Shown: piece by piece, positions 33,726 to 43,029 of the stretch | Numbering within the stretch: position 1 is the first letter of the stretch | Layout of the letters: each line of letters opens with the position of its first letter | NCBI RefSeq assembly: GCF_900100345.1 | Contig: NZ_FMTT01000006.1 | Span: forward strand, 64,737 to 128,736 | Direction: 5' to 3' | DNA: 64,000 nucleotides | Origin: Paenibacillus tianmuensis | Lineage (GTDB): Bacteria > Bacillota > Bacilli > Paenibacillales > NBRC-103111 | The notes under the pieces: generated by a model | Told to the model about the DNA's origin: nothing | The model's input: only the letters and a program-made list of their open reading frames with translations | The model's database searches: none | Translations under genes and position numbers: made by a program

Positions 33726-34280
33726 TTAGACGTTCTTATCCGCAGCGCGGACGACTTCGGCGCCCAGCACGTTCCGAAAATGAGTCAGTGCCCATTCGTG
33801 TCCGGCCGGATTGAAGCTCGCGACCGCGTCCTCATGAACAACGATTTTATACCCCTTATTATAGGCATCCACAGCGGTATGCAGTACGCAAATGTCCGTA
33901 CAGACGCCGATCAGGTGCACCTCGTCGATGCCGCGGGCCCGCAGCCGCAGCTCCAAATCCGTCCCGCAGAAGGCGCTGTATCTCGTTTTGTCCATCCAAT
34001 AAATGCCGTCCTGGCGCGCCGAATAGACGTCGTGAAGCCGGCCGTACAGTTTGCGCCCCTCCGTATCGCGGATGTTATGCGGCGGAAACAGCTTGTGTTC
34101 TGGATGATACGTGTCATTTTCCTCATGAAGGTCGACGGCCATAACGACCAGATCGCCCCCTTCGACAAACCGTTCTGTCAATTCGGCGATTCTTTGTTCC
34201 AAATCGATCGCCGGCTGCCCGCAGGGCAGTTTGCCAGTAACGAAATCGACCGTATAATCGATCACAACGAGAGCTTTCAT
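33726..34280 (-). CDS. pncA: nicotinamidase
   Basis: 184 residues of the isochorismatase fold. The triad is visible: D8 (VVIDYTVDF), a lysine in MDKTRYSAF, and the nucleophile cysteine in IGVCTDICVLH. Metal ligands are in AVDLHEENDTYHPEHK. The ATG at 34280 has AAGGTG upstream. It converts nicotinamide to nicotinate, the substrate of PncB next to it. A palindrome lies over the promoter. Confidence 0.9.
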   Translation of the reverse strand: MKALVVIDYTVDFVTGKLPCGQPAIDLEQRIAELTERFVEGGDLVVMAVDLHEENDTYHPEHKLFPPHNIRDTEGRKLYGRLHDVYSARQDGIYWMDKTRYSAFCGTDLELRLRARGIDEVHLIGVCTDICVLHTAVDAYNKGYKIVVHEDAVASFNPAGHEWALTHFRNVLGAEVVRAADKNV

Positions 34281-34343
34281 AAGGGCACCTTCCCTTTCCA
34301 TACGTCTGTATTGATGTAGACTGGCAACTCCGTTCTTTCAATA

Positions 34344-34376
34344 ATGTCATTATGACATATTTAAAATAAATGTCAA
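34344..34376 (-). promoter_or_regulatory. promoter and operator of pncA-pncB
   Basis: On the minus strand TTGACA (34371-34376) and CATAAT (34349-34354) are spaced by 16 bases. A perfect palindrome ATGTCATTATGACAT (34344-34358) covers the -10 box. This would suit an NAD-responsive repressor such as NiaR or NrtR, but I cannot match it to a known box. Confidence 0.6.
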
Positions 34377-35089
34377 GCCTCATTTTCCGAGTCCCATCGC
34401 TCCAGCAGCCAAGCCGTCGTATAATCGACAACGATCTGCGAATTAGTTCGTCCGTCCGAATTTACGAACTGCTCGTGGCCGCGAAAATAATCCGGATGCC
34501 CGCCCGTCAGCGCCAGGTTGATCCGATACGCCGGAGCATGCTTGAAGCGGTCGTACCGGAACCGGTGACGAAGCCCGGAGCCTTCCGTTACCCAGCCGCC
34601 CCACGAACCGAGCCGGGCAATCGGATCGCCGCCCTTCGCGCCGGTGCCGCGTATGTAAAGCGCTCGTTCCCGGCCTGTGGAGCTTACCGGGCATTTCGGC
34701 GAGCCGATCTGTACCGTCAGGATACCCGGCATGGAAAGCGCCGGGCGCAGCAGCTCGGCCGCCTGCACGCCTGCCACTCCCCCTCCGCTGTGCCCGATCA
34801 AGACGGGGAAGCCGTCCCCGCAGACACTGCGGATCGCCTCTACCGCCTTGCGGCCTCCGATCGAGCGCGCGGCCGCCTGCGGTCTCAACCGCAGATCCTG
34901 GTAAATTTCCAGCATCTGAGCCGCTGTTTTCCGGCTCCAGTCGCCGTATGGGAACAGCAGCCGATACTCCGGCTGGAATCCCCTCGCCTCCAGCCTGCGG
35001 CACAACTGCTCTCCGAACGTTTCCATAAAGTTTGGCGCCGTCGCCATTCCGGACAATAAGAAAAGCCGCGGTCTGTAAAAAATGGACAT
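34373..35089 (-). CDS. alpha/beta hydrolase in the NOS operon
   Basis: 238 residues from the ATG at 35089 with GAGGAG 7 bases upstream; the frame upstream to 35179 overlaps the NOS gene. The nucleophile elbow is GHSGGG (residues about 107-112); the oxyanion region may be LSGMATAPN and the late histidine GGHPDYF. There is no signal peptide. It lies 11 bases after the NOS stop and is probably co-transcribed. The substrate is unknown; the family includes lipases and carboxylesterases. Confidence 0.75.
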   Translation of the reverse strand: MSIFYRPRLFLLSGMATAPNFMETFGEQLCRRLEARGFQPEYRLLFPYGDWSRKTAAQMLEIYQDLRLRPQAAARSIGGRKAVEAIRSVCGDGFPVLIGHSGGGVAGVQAAELLRPALSMPGILTVQIGSPKCPVSSTGRERALYIRGTGAKGGDPIARLGSWGGWVTEGSGLRHRFRYDRFKHAPAYRINLALTGGHPDYFRGHEQFVNSDGRTNSQIVVDYTTAWLLERWDSENEA

Positions 35090-35100
35090 ACAACCGCTCC

Positions 35101-36252
35101 TCAGTCTCTGGTCAGCAAGTCGGCCGACGGGTTTGCCTGTGTCCCGGCTTCGTCGGCGTCCGTGATGTCGTACGGGCAAGCTTGGCGGAAATAATTCGGC
35201 TTGACGATGCGATCATCGTAGGAACGGTGGAAAATATGCGTCGCCGCCGGCGAAACCGGAGGAATCAGCCACGTCCAATCCCCGGTTAGCGGGCGGCCGC
35301 TCCGCTCTTCCTGCTGCTCGAACCGCCGGAACTGTTCCGCCGCCGTATGATGATCTATGATGCTGACCCCTGCCGCCTTAAAGGAATGAAGAACCGCCGC
35401 ATTCAACTCGACCAGCGCTCTGTCCTTCCACAGGGATATGTTGGTCGACGTATCCAGCTTCAGCAGCTCGGCCACCTTCGGCAGCATATGGTAACGGTCC
35501 GGATCGGCCAAATTGCGCGCGCCGATCTCCGTTCCCATATACCAGCCATTGAACGGCGCCGCCGTATACCGGATGCCGCCAATGTCCAACAGCATGTCGG
35601 AAATAAACGGAACGCCGTACCATTTAAGTCCCAGCCCGGCGAACGAATCATATTCAGGGTGTTGAATCGGCACCTCAAGCACCAAATTATCGGGAATCGG
35701 ATACCAACGGGGCTTCCGCCCGTTTACTTGGACGACGAGCGGCAGCACGTCGAACGGCGTGCCCGCGCCCCTCCAGCCCAAGTTCATGCAAGCTTTCGTG
35801 AACCGGACGGAGGCCGGATCGCCCACGATTCCGTTCCCGGTTTCATATCCGGCATAGCGGATCAACTGATGGTTCCAGATGCGGATACGATGCTCGTCCG
35901 TTTCTGCGGCAAACACCGTGATCGACGGCCTGATCATGCCGCCGTTGGTCCCATAGACGATATGGCGGAATACTGCTTCCGCAATGTCGTCTTCCTGCTC
36001 CAGCCCTCTTTCGTCAAACACATTTAACGACGGCCAAAACAGCCTGCCGATGCAGCGATTGCTGTTTCGCCAAGCCATTCTCGCACCATGAGCAAGCTCC
36101 TCATAGGTAAGCTCGTAAGTTCCGCGCCGGGAGAGCTCTTCCCGAACGTCCACGAGCCGCCGCCGCGTTTCCTCCCCGCTTTTGCCCAACTCTTCATAGC
36201 ACGACGTTACAAACGTCGCCGCTTCTTCTTGTATCGCTTGATTCGTCGTCAT
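35101..36252 (-). CDS. nos: nitric oxide synthase oxygenase
   Basis: 383 residues, the usual length of bacterial NOS oxygenase with no reductase domain. The haem thiolate is C67 ([15 protein letters not shown]). The substrate-binding glutamate is in [15 protein letters not shown], and the pterin-binding WTWLIPP region near the C-terminus is present. It oxidises L-arginine to citrulline and NO with electrons from cellular flavodoxins. The ATG at 36252 ([10 protein letters not shown]) has GAGG upstream; the earlier start at 36300 has none. Confidence 0.95.
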   Translation of the reverse strand: MTTNQAIQEEAATFVTSCYEELGKSGEETRRRLVDVREELSRRGTYELTYEELAHGARMAWRNSNRCIGRLFWPSLNVFDERGLEQEDDIAEAVFRHIVYGTNGGMIRPSITVFAAETDEHRIRIWNHQLIRYAGYETGNGIVGDPASVRFTKACMNLGWRGAGTPFDVLPLVVQVNGRKPRWYPIPDNLVLEVPIQHPEYDSFAGLGLKWYGVPFISDMLLDIGGIRYTAAPFNGWYMGTEIGARNLADPDRYHMLPKVAELLKLDTSTNISLWKDRALVELNAAVLHSFKAAGVSIIDHHTAAEQFRRFEQQEERSGRPLTGDWTWLIPPVSPAATHIFHRSYDDRIVKPNYFRQACPYDITDADEAGTQANPSADLLTRD

Positions 36253-36513
36253 TTCGTCCTCTTCCGCTGCATTTTTTCCTCCATTATAACCTAGCCCCAT
36301 GAAAAAAGCTCGCCGCCCGCCTGTTCAAGCCGCCATTTTCCCGGTTCCATGTGTCATTTCGTGTCGAATCTATGGCAAAAGCCGGATTGCTCCCATCCGC
36401 CGTTCTCCCCGACTAAAGTCCAGCTTCCGTACCGCCTTTGGACGGTTTTACCGGACATGCAATTCGTATACAATAGAGACAAGATCTAAACGAACGAAAG
36501 TCAGGTGACGACG

Positions 36514-36840
36514 ATGAAGTTGAAATGGAACATACAGACGATAGGCGGCTTCGTCCTGATGGGGATCGGTATCATCGGATTGATCGGCTGGGGCGGCATC
36601 ATCGGATTTTTCGGGTATCTCTTTGCCCTGATTATGATCGCTTTCGGCTACTGGCTGTGGATAACGTCGGACACGACGATCAAGCGCGTGTGCAGCGGCT
36701 TGGTCATGCTGGCGGGCGCGGCGCTCATCATCTTCTGGCTGCCGAAGTTCATCAGCTTGGTATTGGCCGCAGCAGTCATCTACATCGGCTGGATCCTTGT
36801 CAGAATCGGCCAGTCCCAAAGTTATCGGTATTGGAAATAA
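36514..36840 (+). CDS. small membrane protein, 108 residues
   Basis: The ATG at 36514 has AGGTG 6 bases upstream; a GTG at 36505 is an alternative. Four hydrophobic segments (GGFVLMGIGIIGLIGWGG, GYLFALIMIAFGYWLW, GLVMLAGAALIIFWLP, VLAAAVIYIGWILVRIG) fill most of it. The C-terminus is basic and cytoplasmic. I do not recognise a function. It ends before a strong terminator shared with hrpB. Confidence 0.65.
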   Translation: MKLKWNIQTIGGFVLMGIGIIGLIGWGGIIGFFGYLFALIMIAFGYWLWITSDTTIKRVCSGLVMLAGAALIIFWLPKFISLVLAAAVIYIGWILVRIGQSQSYRYWK

Positions 36841-36845
36841 AACGA

Positions 36846-36922
36846 CGAAAGAGGCGGCCCCTGTCTCCCTTTCCACCCGGCAGGTCAGCCGGATGGATGG
36901 ACATGGTGCCGCCTCTTTTGTT
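36846..36922. terminator. long bidirectional terminator
   Basis: AAAGAGGCGGC at 36848 pairs with GCCGCCTCTTT ending near 36918 across a long loop that holds its own small hairpins. It lies between the convergent membrane-protein gene and hrpB. Confidence 0.75.
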
Positions 36923-36941
36923 TTGTTCTTCTTAAAGCGAG

Positions 36942-39425
36942 TTATACGCGCGGCTTGGCGCGGTTCGTCGGCAAGGCCGTGAGCGGATCATCAGGCCATA
37001 CGTGCTTCGGATAGCGGCCCTTCAAATCCTTCTTCACTTCAAAATAGGCGTCCTGCCAAAAGCTCGCTAAATCGCGCGTAACCTGTACCGGCCGATGCGC
37101 TGGGGAAAGCAGATGCAGCAGCAGCGGCACCTTGTCGCCCCCAATGCGCGGCGTCTCCCGCAGGCCGAACAGCTCCTGGAGCCTTACAGCCAGCACCGGC
37201 GACGCCGGATCGCTGTAATCGACCGGAATCCGCGAGCCGCTCGGCACCGTAATGTGCGTCGGTACGAAGTCGTCGAGCTGCTGGCGCTGCGGCCACGGGA
37301 GCATGCCGTCCAGAATCGCGGCCATCGAAAGCCGCTGCAGGTCATCCCGGCTTTTGAGCCCGTACAGATGCGGGCCGAGCCACTCCTTCAGCCCCGCGAG
37401 CAGCGCCTCGTCGGAAACATCGGGCCAAGCCGGGTCCACCCGGTGCATAAAGCCGATGCGCTCGCGCAGTTGCTTCGCCGCCTTGGTCCACGGCAGCATG
37501 GACAAGCCTTCGGCCGCGATACCCTCGAGCAGCGCATTCAGCACCTGCTCCGGGTCCGGGGCTTCCACCGACGCTTCCCGCAAGGTAAGCGCGCCGAGCT
37601 TCTCCCGTCTGCGGGCGCGGACCGCTTGAGCCGCCCGGTCCCACACGACCACGGTCTCCGTTTCAATAGCGCCCACGAACACCCGATGCAGCTGCTCCTC
37701 CGAGATCGGAACCGCCAGATCGATGCGGCCGTCCGCCCCCTGATCATCCAGCTCCGCGACGACCAAATATTTCTCGCTGTAGAGCGGCTGAGGACCTGAA
37801 AACGAGCCTCCCCTGCCTCCGCTCAGCAGGAAGCGTCCGTTTCCTTTATTTTGCGAGATCCGGTCGGGATAGGCGAACGCAAGCAGCATTCCGCAGGCGT
37901 TCACTTCGTCTCGTTGCTCAAGCGGCAGGCCCAGCGCGCGCTTTCCCTGTTCAGCCTCTGCCGCGATCCTGCGGCGGGCCGCCGGATCTGCCGCCTGCGC
38001 GGAGCCCACTCCGCGAAGCGCCTCCACGCGCAGCCGCAGGTCCGCATTGGGCGAGTCCGGCCGGAAGCGCAGCAGGTCGCGGTCGCTAAGCAGCGCAGCC
38101 AGCTCGCAAGCCAGCCCGCCAAGCCCGAGCGGCACCGCCCGCAGCATCATGTGCGCGAGCCTGGGCGACGCGCCGAGCTCGGCCATGCGGCGGCCGTGTG
38201 GGGTCATCGCTCCGTCGTCCCCCATTGCGCCGAGCTGCTTCAGAAGCGCAACCGCCTGCCCATAGGCGGCTGCAGGCGGCGGCGTCAGCCAAGCGAGCTG
38301 CGCCGGATCGGCGACGCCCCAAGCGGCAAGCTCAAGCGCTAGAGCGGCCAGATCCGCTTCCATGATCTCAGGCGCCCGGTGAGATGCCAGCCGGCGGTCC
38401 TCCTGCTCCGTCCAGAGCCGGTAACACACACCAGGAGCCGTACGTCCGGCGCGCCCGCGGCGCTGGTCCGCCGAATCCCGTGAGACGGTGACCGTCTCCA
38501 GCCGCGTCATGCCCGTCCGGGGCGAAAACCGCGGCACGCGCATCCGGCCGCCGTCGACGACGATACGCACCCCTTCTACGGTTAAGCTCGATTCGGCGAT
38601 GGAAGTAGCGAGCACGACCTTGCGCTTACCCGGCACGCTCGGCGCAATGGCCGCATCCTGCTCCCCTTGAGCAAGCTGGCCGTACAGGGGAGCGATCCTT
38701 ACCTGCGGATCGAGTCCCGCTTCATGCAGCAGCCGTTCCACGCGCCGAATTTCCCCCGCTCCGGGCAAAAACGCCAACAGATCCCCTTCTTCGGCAGCCA
38801 GCGCCTGACGGATGCACGCTGCTACCGTCGGCTCCAGCCTTCCTTCCACAGGCTTGCTTAAATACCGCGTCTCCACAGGATAACTGCGGCCCTCGCTGAC
38901 CACAACGGGCGCATCGCGCATCAGCGCGGCGACCGGAGCCGCGTCCAGCGTAGCCGACATGACCAGGATGCGCAGGTCGTCCCGCAGCACCGCCTGCGAC
39001 TCCAGAGCAAACGCCAAGCCCAGATCCGCATGCAAGCTTCGTTCATGGAATTCATCAAAAATAACGACGGCTACGTCCTCAAGCGCGGGATCAGCCTGCA
39101 GCATGCGCGTAAGCACACCTTCCGTGATGACTTCGATGCGCGTTTTCGGTCCGACCTTCGTATCCAGCCGGACCCGGTAGCCCACCGTTTCGCCGACCTG
39201 CTCTCCGAGCCGGGACGCCATGTACCGGGCGGCGGCTCTCGCGGCCAGTCGGCGCGGCTCCAGCATCATAACTTTGCGTCCGGCCACCCATGGCTCTTCC
39301 AGCAGCGCAAGCGGCACGCGAGTCGTCTTGCCTGCGCCGGGCGGCGCTACCAGCACGGCATTCGTATGCTCGCCCAGCTTCTCCTTCAACTGCGTTAAAA
39401 CGAGATCGATCGGCAGTTCTCCCAT
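36942..39425 (-). CDS. hrpB: ATP-dependent RNA helicase HrpB
   Basis: About 827 residues. Walker A is APPGAGKTT, the DEAH-type box is FDEFHERSLH, and motif III is SATLDA. The order continues with a helicase C domain (LATSIAESSLTV, QRRGRAGRTAPG), HA2 domain, and a C-terminal HrpB domain. Two ATGs compete (39431 and 39425); the second has GGAG at 9 bases. Its biological role in Firmicutes is not clear. The coding sequence is GC-rich compared with neighbours. Confidence 0.93.
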   Translation of the reverse strand: MGELPIDLVLTQLKEKLGEHTNAVLVAPPGAGKTTRVPLALLEEPWVAGRKVMMLEPRRLAARAAARYMASRLGEQVGETVGYRVRLDTKVGPKTRIEVITEGVLTRMLQADPALEDVAVVIFDEFHERSLHADLGLAFALESQAVLRDDLRILVMSATLDAAPVAALMRDAPVVVSEGRSYPVETRYLSKPVEGRLEPTVAACIRQALAAEEGDLLAFLPGAGEIRRVERLLHEAGLDPQVRIAPLYGQLAQGEQDAAIAPSVPGKRKVVLATSIAESSLTVEGVRIVVDGGRMRVPRFSPRTGMTRLETVTVSRDSADQRRGRAGRTAPGVCYRLWTEQEDRRLASHRAPEIMEADLAALALELAAWGVADPAQLAWLTPPPAAAYGQAVALLKQLGAMGDDGAMTPHGRRMAELGASPRLAHMMLRAVPLGLGGLACELAALLSDRDLLRFRPDSPNADLRLRVEALRGVGSAQAADPAARRRIAAEAEQGKRALGLPLEQRDEVNACGMLLAFAYPDRISQNKGNGRFLLSGGRGGSFSGPQPLYSEKYLVVAELDDQGADGRIDLAVPISEEQLHRVFVGAIETETVVVWDRAAQAVRARRREKLGALTLREASVEAPDPEQVLNALLEGIAAEGLSMLPWTKAAKQLRERIGFMHRVDPAWPDVSDEALLAGLKEWLGPHLYGLKSRDDLQRLSMAAILDGMLPWPQRQQLDDFVPTHITVPSGSRIPVDYSDPASPVLAVRLQELFGLRETPRIGGDKVPLLLHLLSPAHRPVQVTRDLASFWQDAYFEVKKDLKGRYPKHVWPDDPLTALPTNRAKPRV

Positions 39426-39483
39426 ATTCATTCACTCCAACGTACGGCAAATTCGGTTTTTATTGTACCACAACCGCACAAAG

Positions 39484-39504
39484 AAAGCCCCATAAAGGGG
39501 CTCA
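39484..39504 (-). terminator. terminator of the chromate-transporter operon
   Basis: AGCCCC (39486-39491) pairs with GGGGCT (39497-39502), followed on the minus strand by TTTCTTTG. Confidence 0.6.
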
Positions 39505-39522
39505 GCCTGTACGATTCTCGAT

Positions 39523-40068
39523 TCATTGAAAAAAGGCGATTCCAAGCACGCCCGAGAGGACGATCACCGCAAGCGGATGCAAGCGGTATTTGATCAGAGC
39601 GCCGAGACATACCGCCAAAATAATCAGCATCCCGACCGTATGCCAGCTCATCCAATCGGTCCCGCTTCCCGGCAAACTGAAATGAATCGCGGCGTAGACA
39701 ATCATCCCAGTCACCACCGGCTTCAGCCCGTAGAACGTCGCTTTGACCCACTGCCGCTGCTGCATTCGGAAAAAGAACGCGGCGATGAGCACGATAATCG
39801 CCAGCGACGGCAGCACCATGCCGAGCGTCGACAGGATCGCTCCGGGAACACCGGCGGCTTCGTAGCCGATCAAGGTGGCGCTGTTCGTCGCAATCGGTCC
39901 CGGAGCCATTCCCGCCAACGCGACGGTATCCGTAAACTGCCGCTCCTCCATCCAGCCGTGGAGCAGCACCTCATGCCGAATCAGCGGAATCATCGCATAC
40001 CCTCCGCCGAACGAGACAAGACCGATTTTAAGAAATACTGCAAACAAACTCCATAGCATAACCGTCAC
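39523..40068 (-). CDS. chromate transporter, half B
   Basis: 181 residues, five or six membrane helices. The CHR motif is visible: FGGGYAMIPLI near residue 20 and GMAPGPIATNSATLIGY. It is the second half of a split chromate ion transporter and follows the 216-residue half after 6 bases. Both would form a heterodimer exporting chromate, or possibly another oxyanion. Confidence 0.88.
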   Translation of the reverse strand: MTVMLWSLFAVFLKIGLVSFGGGYAMIPLIRHEVLLHGWMEERQFTDTVALAGMAPGPIATNSATLIGYEAAGVPGAILSTLGMVLPSLAIIVLIAAFFFRMQQRQWVKATFYGLKPVVTGMIVYAAIHFSLPGSGTDWMSWHTVGMLIILAVCLGALIKYRLHPLAVIVLSGVLGIAFFQ

Positions 40069-40074
40069 CCCGTT

Positions 40075-40725
40075 CTATATCCCGTCCGCAATAAAGTAAT
40101 CCGCATATTTATAGCCATTTCCGGCAGTTGTAGGTTCCTCATCCTTAGGTTCGAGCGCGCGATAGCCGAGCTTTCGTTTCATGTGGACAAGCAGATGCCC
40201 GATCACAAGTCCGATCAAAATAACCAGCAGCGGATGCACATGAAAAATAAGCAGAAGCACGACCGTAAAAGCCGCCGTAGCTAGCGTCGTACGGTCCACG
40301 ATAGAGCTTTTTCCCATGTTATACGCCGAAATAATGATCAAGGCGGCAATCGCCGCTTGAATGCCTTGAAAGGCCGCAGCCACTTTCGGCAGGGCATACA
40401 TCTCTCGAAACACAAGACTCAACAAAAATACGATCAAAAAAGCCGGCAGCGTCATTCCGCCGACTGCCACCGCGGCTCCCGGAACCCCAGCCAGCCGATA
40501 ACCGATGAACGCCGCTGCATTGACGCCTACACCGCCCGGAGCAGATCCAGCTATCGATAAGACGCTGCTCATCTCGCCAGGTTCGATCCAGCGCCGTTTG
40601 CTGACGACCTCCCGTTCCATGACAGGGATCATCGCGTAGCCGCCGCCGAACGTGACCGGACTGATTTTGCAGAAGGTCCAAAAGATCGACCCCAGCGGCC
40701 CTAGTTTCTTCAGCCATGATTTCAT
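40075..40725 (-). CDS. chromate transporter, half A
   Basis: 216 residues. The same CHR motif appears (FGGGYAMIPVMER, then GSAPGGVGVNAAAFIGYRLAG). It is the first gene of the pair. The intergenic region to 40945 upstream is AT-rich and probably holds the promoter; I see no gene there. There is no chrB-type regulator nearby. Confidence 0.88.
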   Translation of the reverse strand: MKSWLKKLGPLGSIFWTFCKISPVTFGGGYAMIPVMEREVVSKRRWIEPGEMSSVLSIAGSAPGGVGVNAAAFIGYRLAGVPGAAVAVGGMTLPAFLIVFLLSLVFREMYALPKVAAAFQGIQAAIAALIIISAYNMGKSSIVDRTTLATAAFTVVLLLIFHVHPLLVILIGLVIGHLLVHMKRKLGYRALEPKDEEPTTAGNGYKYADYFIADGI

Positions 40726-40944
40726 CCTGCTCCCCCCGTTCCTCGTTGTCCTTTTAAGTATACCTTTCTTTAATTCATTTTGGAATAATGTTTTCGCTAT
40801 TTCTCCTGAATGATCCTAAGTATAAGCAAAACAACTCTAGATGACGAGCTGAACTATAAAGAAAACTCTTAGTTTTAATCATATTGGAATTTTATTCACA
40901 ATGTCTATCCGAATACATTGAATTTTAAGCAAACAAGGCCAACA

Positions 40945-40979
40945 AAAAAAGACCCGGATCGTCTACATCCGCGTCTGAA
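40945..40979 (-). terminator. terminator of the ymaF-like gene
   Basis: GACCCGGAT pairs with ATCCGCGTC with one mismatch, followed on the minus strand by TTTTTTTGTT. Confidence 0.7.
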
Positions 40980-40997
40980 AAAGATAGCCTATGGCAC

Positions 40998-41396
40998 TCA
41001 CCAGCCCGGGGGCTCATAACCGATCCCCGTTCCCGTTCGTCCGGCAAATTTGTGCGTGTGTCTTTTGACCGATAGCATGGTCTTGTAATAATTTTGCTTA
41101 AACTCGAACGGCTCGTCGTCCGTCAGCACGTCGATCTCATGATAATGGGAGCCATCCGGCAGCGTAATCGGCGGTCCCGTCATCCCGATGAAACGGTGAA
41201 AGTGGCCCATAGCCATTTTCGTATACCCTTGATACCTGTGCACGTGCCCGTCCGTTCCATCTCCGTTCACGGCATAGACGAACATCTCTACTCCATGGAA
41301 ATGTCCAAGCGCCACAGAGGTCAAGCCAACGAACGCGTGGGCATGAGCCGGCGGCTGCGGAACATACGGCACCGGCGGAAGCGGACAAACAGACAT
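40998..41396 (-). CDS. YmaF family protein
   Basis: 132 residues with many histidines placed in repeated beta-like segments (AHAHAFVGLT, GHFHGVEMF, DGHVHRYQG, GHFHRFIG, HTHKFAGRT). This matches the YmaF family, of unknown function. The regular His pattern suggests metal binding. GGGGAGAG precedes the ATG. It is expressed alone. Confidence 0.88.
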   Translation of the reverse strand: MSVCPLPPVPYVPQPPAHAHAFVGLTSVALGHFHGVEMFVYAVNGDGTDGHVHRYQGYTKMAMGHFHRFIGMTGPPITLPDGSHYHEIDVLTDDEPFEFKQNYYKTMLSVKRHTHKFAGRTGTGIGYEPPGW

Positions 41397-41459
41397 AAAA
41401 GCGCTCTCCCCTTCGCTTTTTTATCGCAGATGCTACAGGATACGCAGGGAGAGGCACGA

Positions 41460-41684
41460 TTATTTCCGTTCTGGCTTCTTGGCTTCCGGATTGACGATTT
41501 CTTTGACCCGACCGACTTGTCCGTCCGTCAAACGCACCTTGATGCCATGCGGATGTGTCGCCGAATTCGTCAGCAGATCCTTCACGATACCGCGCGTCAG
41601 CTTTCCGGTCCGCTGATCCTGCTTTAGGACGATGAGCACCTCGGCGCCCGGAAGAACGTTTGCGCGCTTGCGTCCGTCGCTCAT
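41460..41684 (-). CDS. YwbE family protein
   Basis: 74 residues. GAEVLIVLKQDQRTGKLTRG, IVKDLLTNSATHPHGIKVRL, then GQVGRVKEI match the small YwbE family. Function is unknown; it is probably a KOW-like or RNA-related fold. Its ATG overlaps the stop of the 62-residue gene (ATGA), so translation is coupled. Confidence 0.9.
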   Translation of the reverse strand: MSDGRKRANVLPGAEVLIVLKQDQRTGKLTRGIVKDLLTNSATHPHGIKVRLTDGQVGRVKEIVNPEAKKPERK

Positions 41685-41869
41685 TTGTACTGCTCCGGCA
41701 GCTGAAGCCAGCCCTCAAAAATGGCGTAATAGAACAAGAATGCGCTTGCGAGGCCCAAAATTGTAAAGCTGATGGCAAGTCCCTTTTTTTTCTGAAACAG
41801 CCACACGAAAGCCAAGCTGAAGAACGTACCCATAACAATTAAGCAAACGATCAAAATGATAGTTGCCAT
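41681..41869 (-). CDS. small membrane protein, 62 residues
   Basis: Two hydrophobic segments (ILIVCLIVMGTFFSLAFVWL and ISFTILGLASAFLFYYAIF) separated by QKKKG. Function is not known. AAGGGG lies 13 bases before the ATG. It is co-transcribed with the YwbE gene. Confidence 0.65.
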   Translation of the reverse strand: MATIILIVCLIVMGTFFSLAFVWLFQKKKGLAISFTILGLASAFLFYYAIFEGWLQLPEQYK

Positions 41870-41995
41870 TACTTCTGTTCAAACCCCTTTCGAATCAACA
41901 GTTTATTCTAACCGTTTGCTTACCAAAATACCACAATTTCCAACGAAAAAACACTCCGCTGCTGCGATAACCTTGACAATTTCATGAAACGGTCA

Positions 41996-42036
41996 AAAAA
42001 AAGAGAGGCGTCCACCGCTCGGCAGGACGCACTCCC
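41996..42036 (-). terminator. terminator of the cytochrome c gene
   Basis: GAGGCGTCC pairs with GGACGCACTC (two extra bases in the right arm), followed on the minus strand by CTTTTTTTTG. Confidence 0.75.
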
Positions 42037-42041
42037 TTCGT

Positions 42042-42389
42042 TTACTTTTTGGCGGACAACCATTCCGTCAACGCCTGAATCTCGGGTTCCTTCAACGTGT
42101 TTTTGTAGGAAGGCATTCCTCCGCCTCCGTTTTGAATCTTGGCTGTGATTTGTTCCTGGCTCAGCTTGGCCCCCGTCTTCTGAAGATTAGGACCGACTTT
42201 ACCCGAGAGATCGGCCCCGTGACAGGAGATGCAGTTCGCCTTGTAAATCGCCGCCGCATTAGACGCTTCGCCTGCTGCCGTTTTGGAGGGGGCATTCGCA
42301 GGTGCACCGCTTTTGTCCCCGCCGCAAGCCGTTGTAATTCCGGCTAGCAATAGCAATCCGATTGCCAATGGGACCCAGGCTTGCTTCAT
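42042..42389 (-). CDS. membrane-anchored cytochrome c lipoprotein
   Basis: 115 residues from the ATG at 42389 with AAAGGTGG upstream. A lipobox (ITTAC) ends the signal peptide, so it is bound to the outer face of the membrane. A single haem site CISCH is near residue 57, and a methionine in GGMPSYKNTL is the sixth ligand. It resembles c550/c551 of Bacillus and would pass electrons to a terminal oxidase. The divergent YtkA-like gene is 92 bases away. Confidence 0.88.
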   Translation of the reverse strand: MKQAWVPLAIGLLLLAGITTACGGDKSGAPANAPSKTAAGEASNAAAIYKANCISCHGADLSGKVGPNLQKTGAKLSQEQITAKIQNGGGGMPSYKNTLKEPEIQALTEWLSAKK

Positions 42390-42481
42390 GACCATGACCA
42401 CCTTTGTTTTGAGGAATATTGGAGCTTGACCCGGGATACATATGAAACGATATTACCCGGAAAGGCAGGGATACGTCCGCT

Positions 42482-42910
42482 ATGCCCAACACCGCTTGGC
42501 TTCGCCTCTTCGGCCTCGGCGCCATGATCGTCCTCGGGACTTGGTTCGGCCTCCGGCAATTCGCCGCCACCTCCCCGCAGTTCCCGCCGGTCTCGGATTT
42601 TATGGTAGAAGGCTACCGCATTCAAGTGTCACTTTACCCGAGCCCGACCAGAGCGCTGAAGCCTGGTACGTTTACCGTCACGCTACGCGACGCGGCGGGC
42701 CGGCTGGTGAGCGGCGCGACCGGGGCCGCCACCATCTCGATGCCGCAAATGCTATGCGGTGCGAGCCCCTTTACCCTGACGGAAACGGAGGCCGGCCGGT
42801 ACGTCGGCGAAGGCATTCCGCTCATGGCGGGCTCGTCCGTTGCCGACGTGTCGATGACAACCGGAGACAAATCGCTCCGGGTCCGGTTTCCTTTTGCCGC
42901 CGTCCGATAA
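42482..42910 (+). CDS. YtkA/FixH-like exported domain protein
   Basis: 142 residues. An N-terminal membrane helix (LFGLGAMIVLGTWFGL) anchors an extracytoplasmic immunoglobulin-like domain (VEGYRIQVSLYPSPTRALKP, FTVTLRDAAGRLV, AGRYVGEGIPLMAGSS). This fits the YtkA-like family, often linked to copper handling and cytochrome oxidase. The methionines of SMPQM may bind copper. It is convergent with the TauE/SafE-type gene. Confidence 0.7.
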   Translation: MPNTAWLRLFGLGAMIVLGTWFGLRQFAATSPQFPPVSDFMVEGYRIQVSLYPSPTRALKPGTFTVTLRDAAGRLVSGATGAATISMPQMLCGASPFTLTETEAGRYVGEGIPLMAGSSVADVSMTTGDKSLRVRFPFAAVR

Positions 42911-43029
42911 TATCCGGATTTCCCTAGCCTGCTTCCACTGTATCGAATCGTCCGTGGCCTGCCTATGACTCCCCCGGGCTATTTTTCACTTTATTTATGG
43001 CGGTTTTGCGGACAATCCCTTACAATTTA

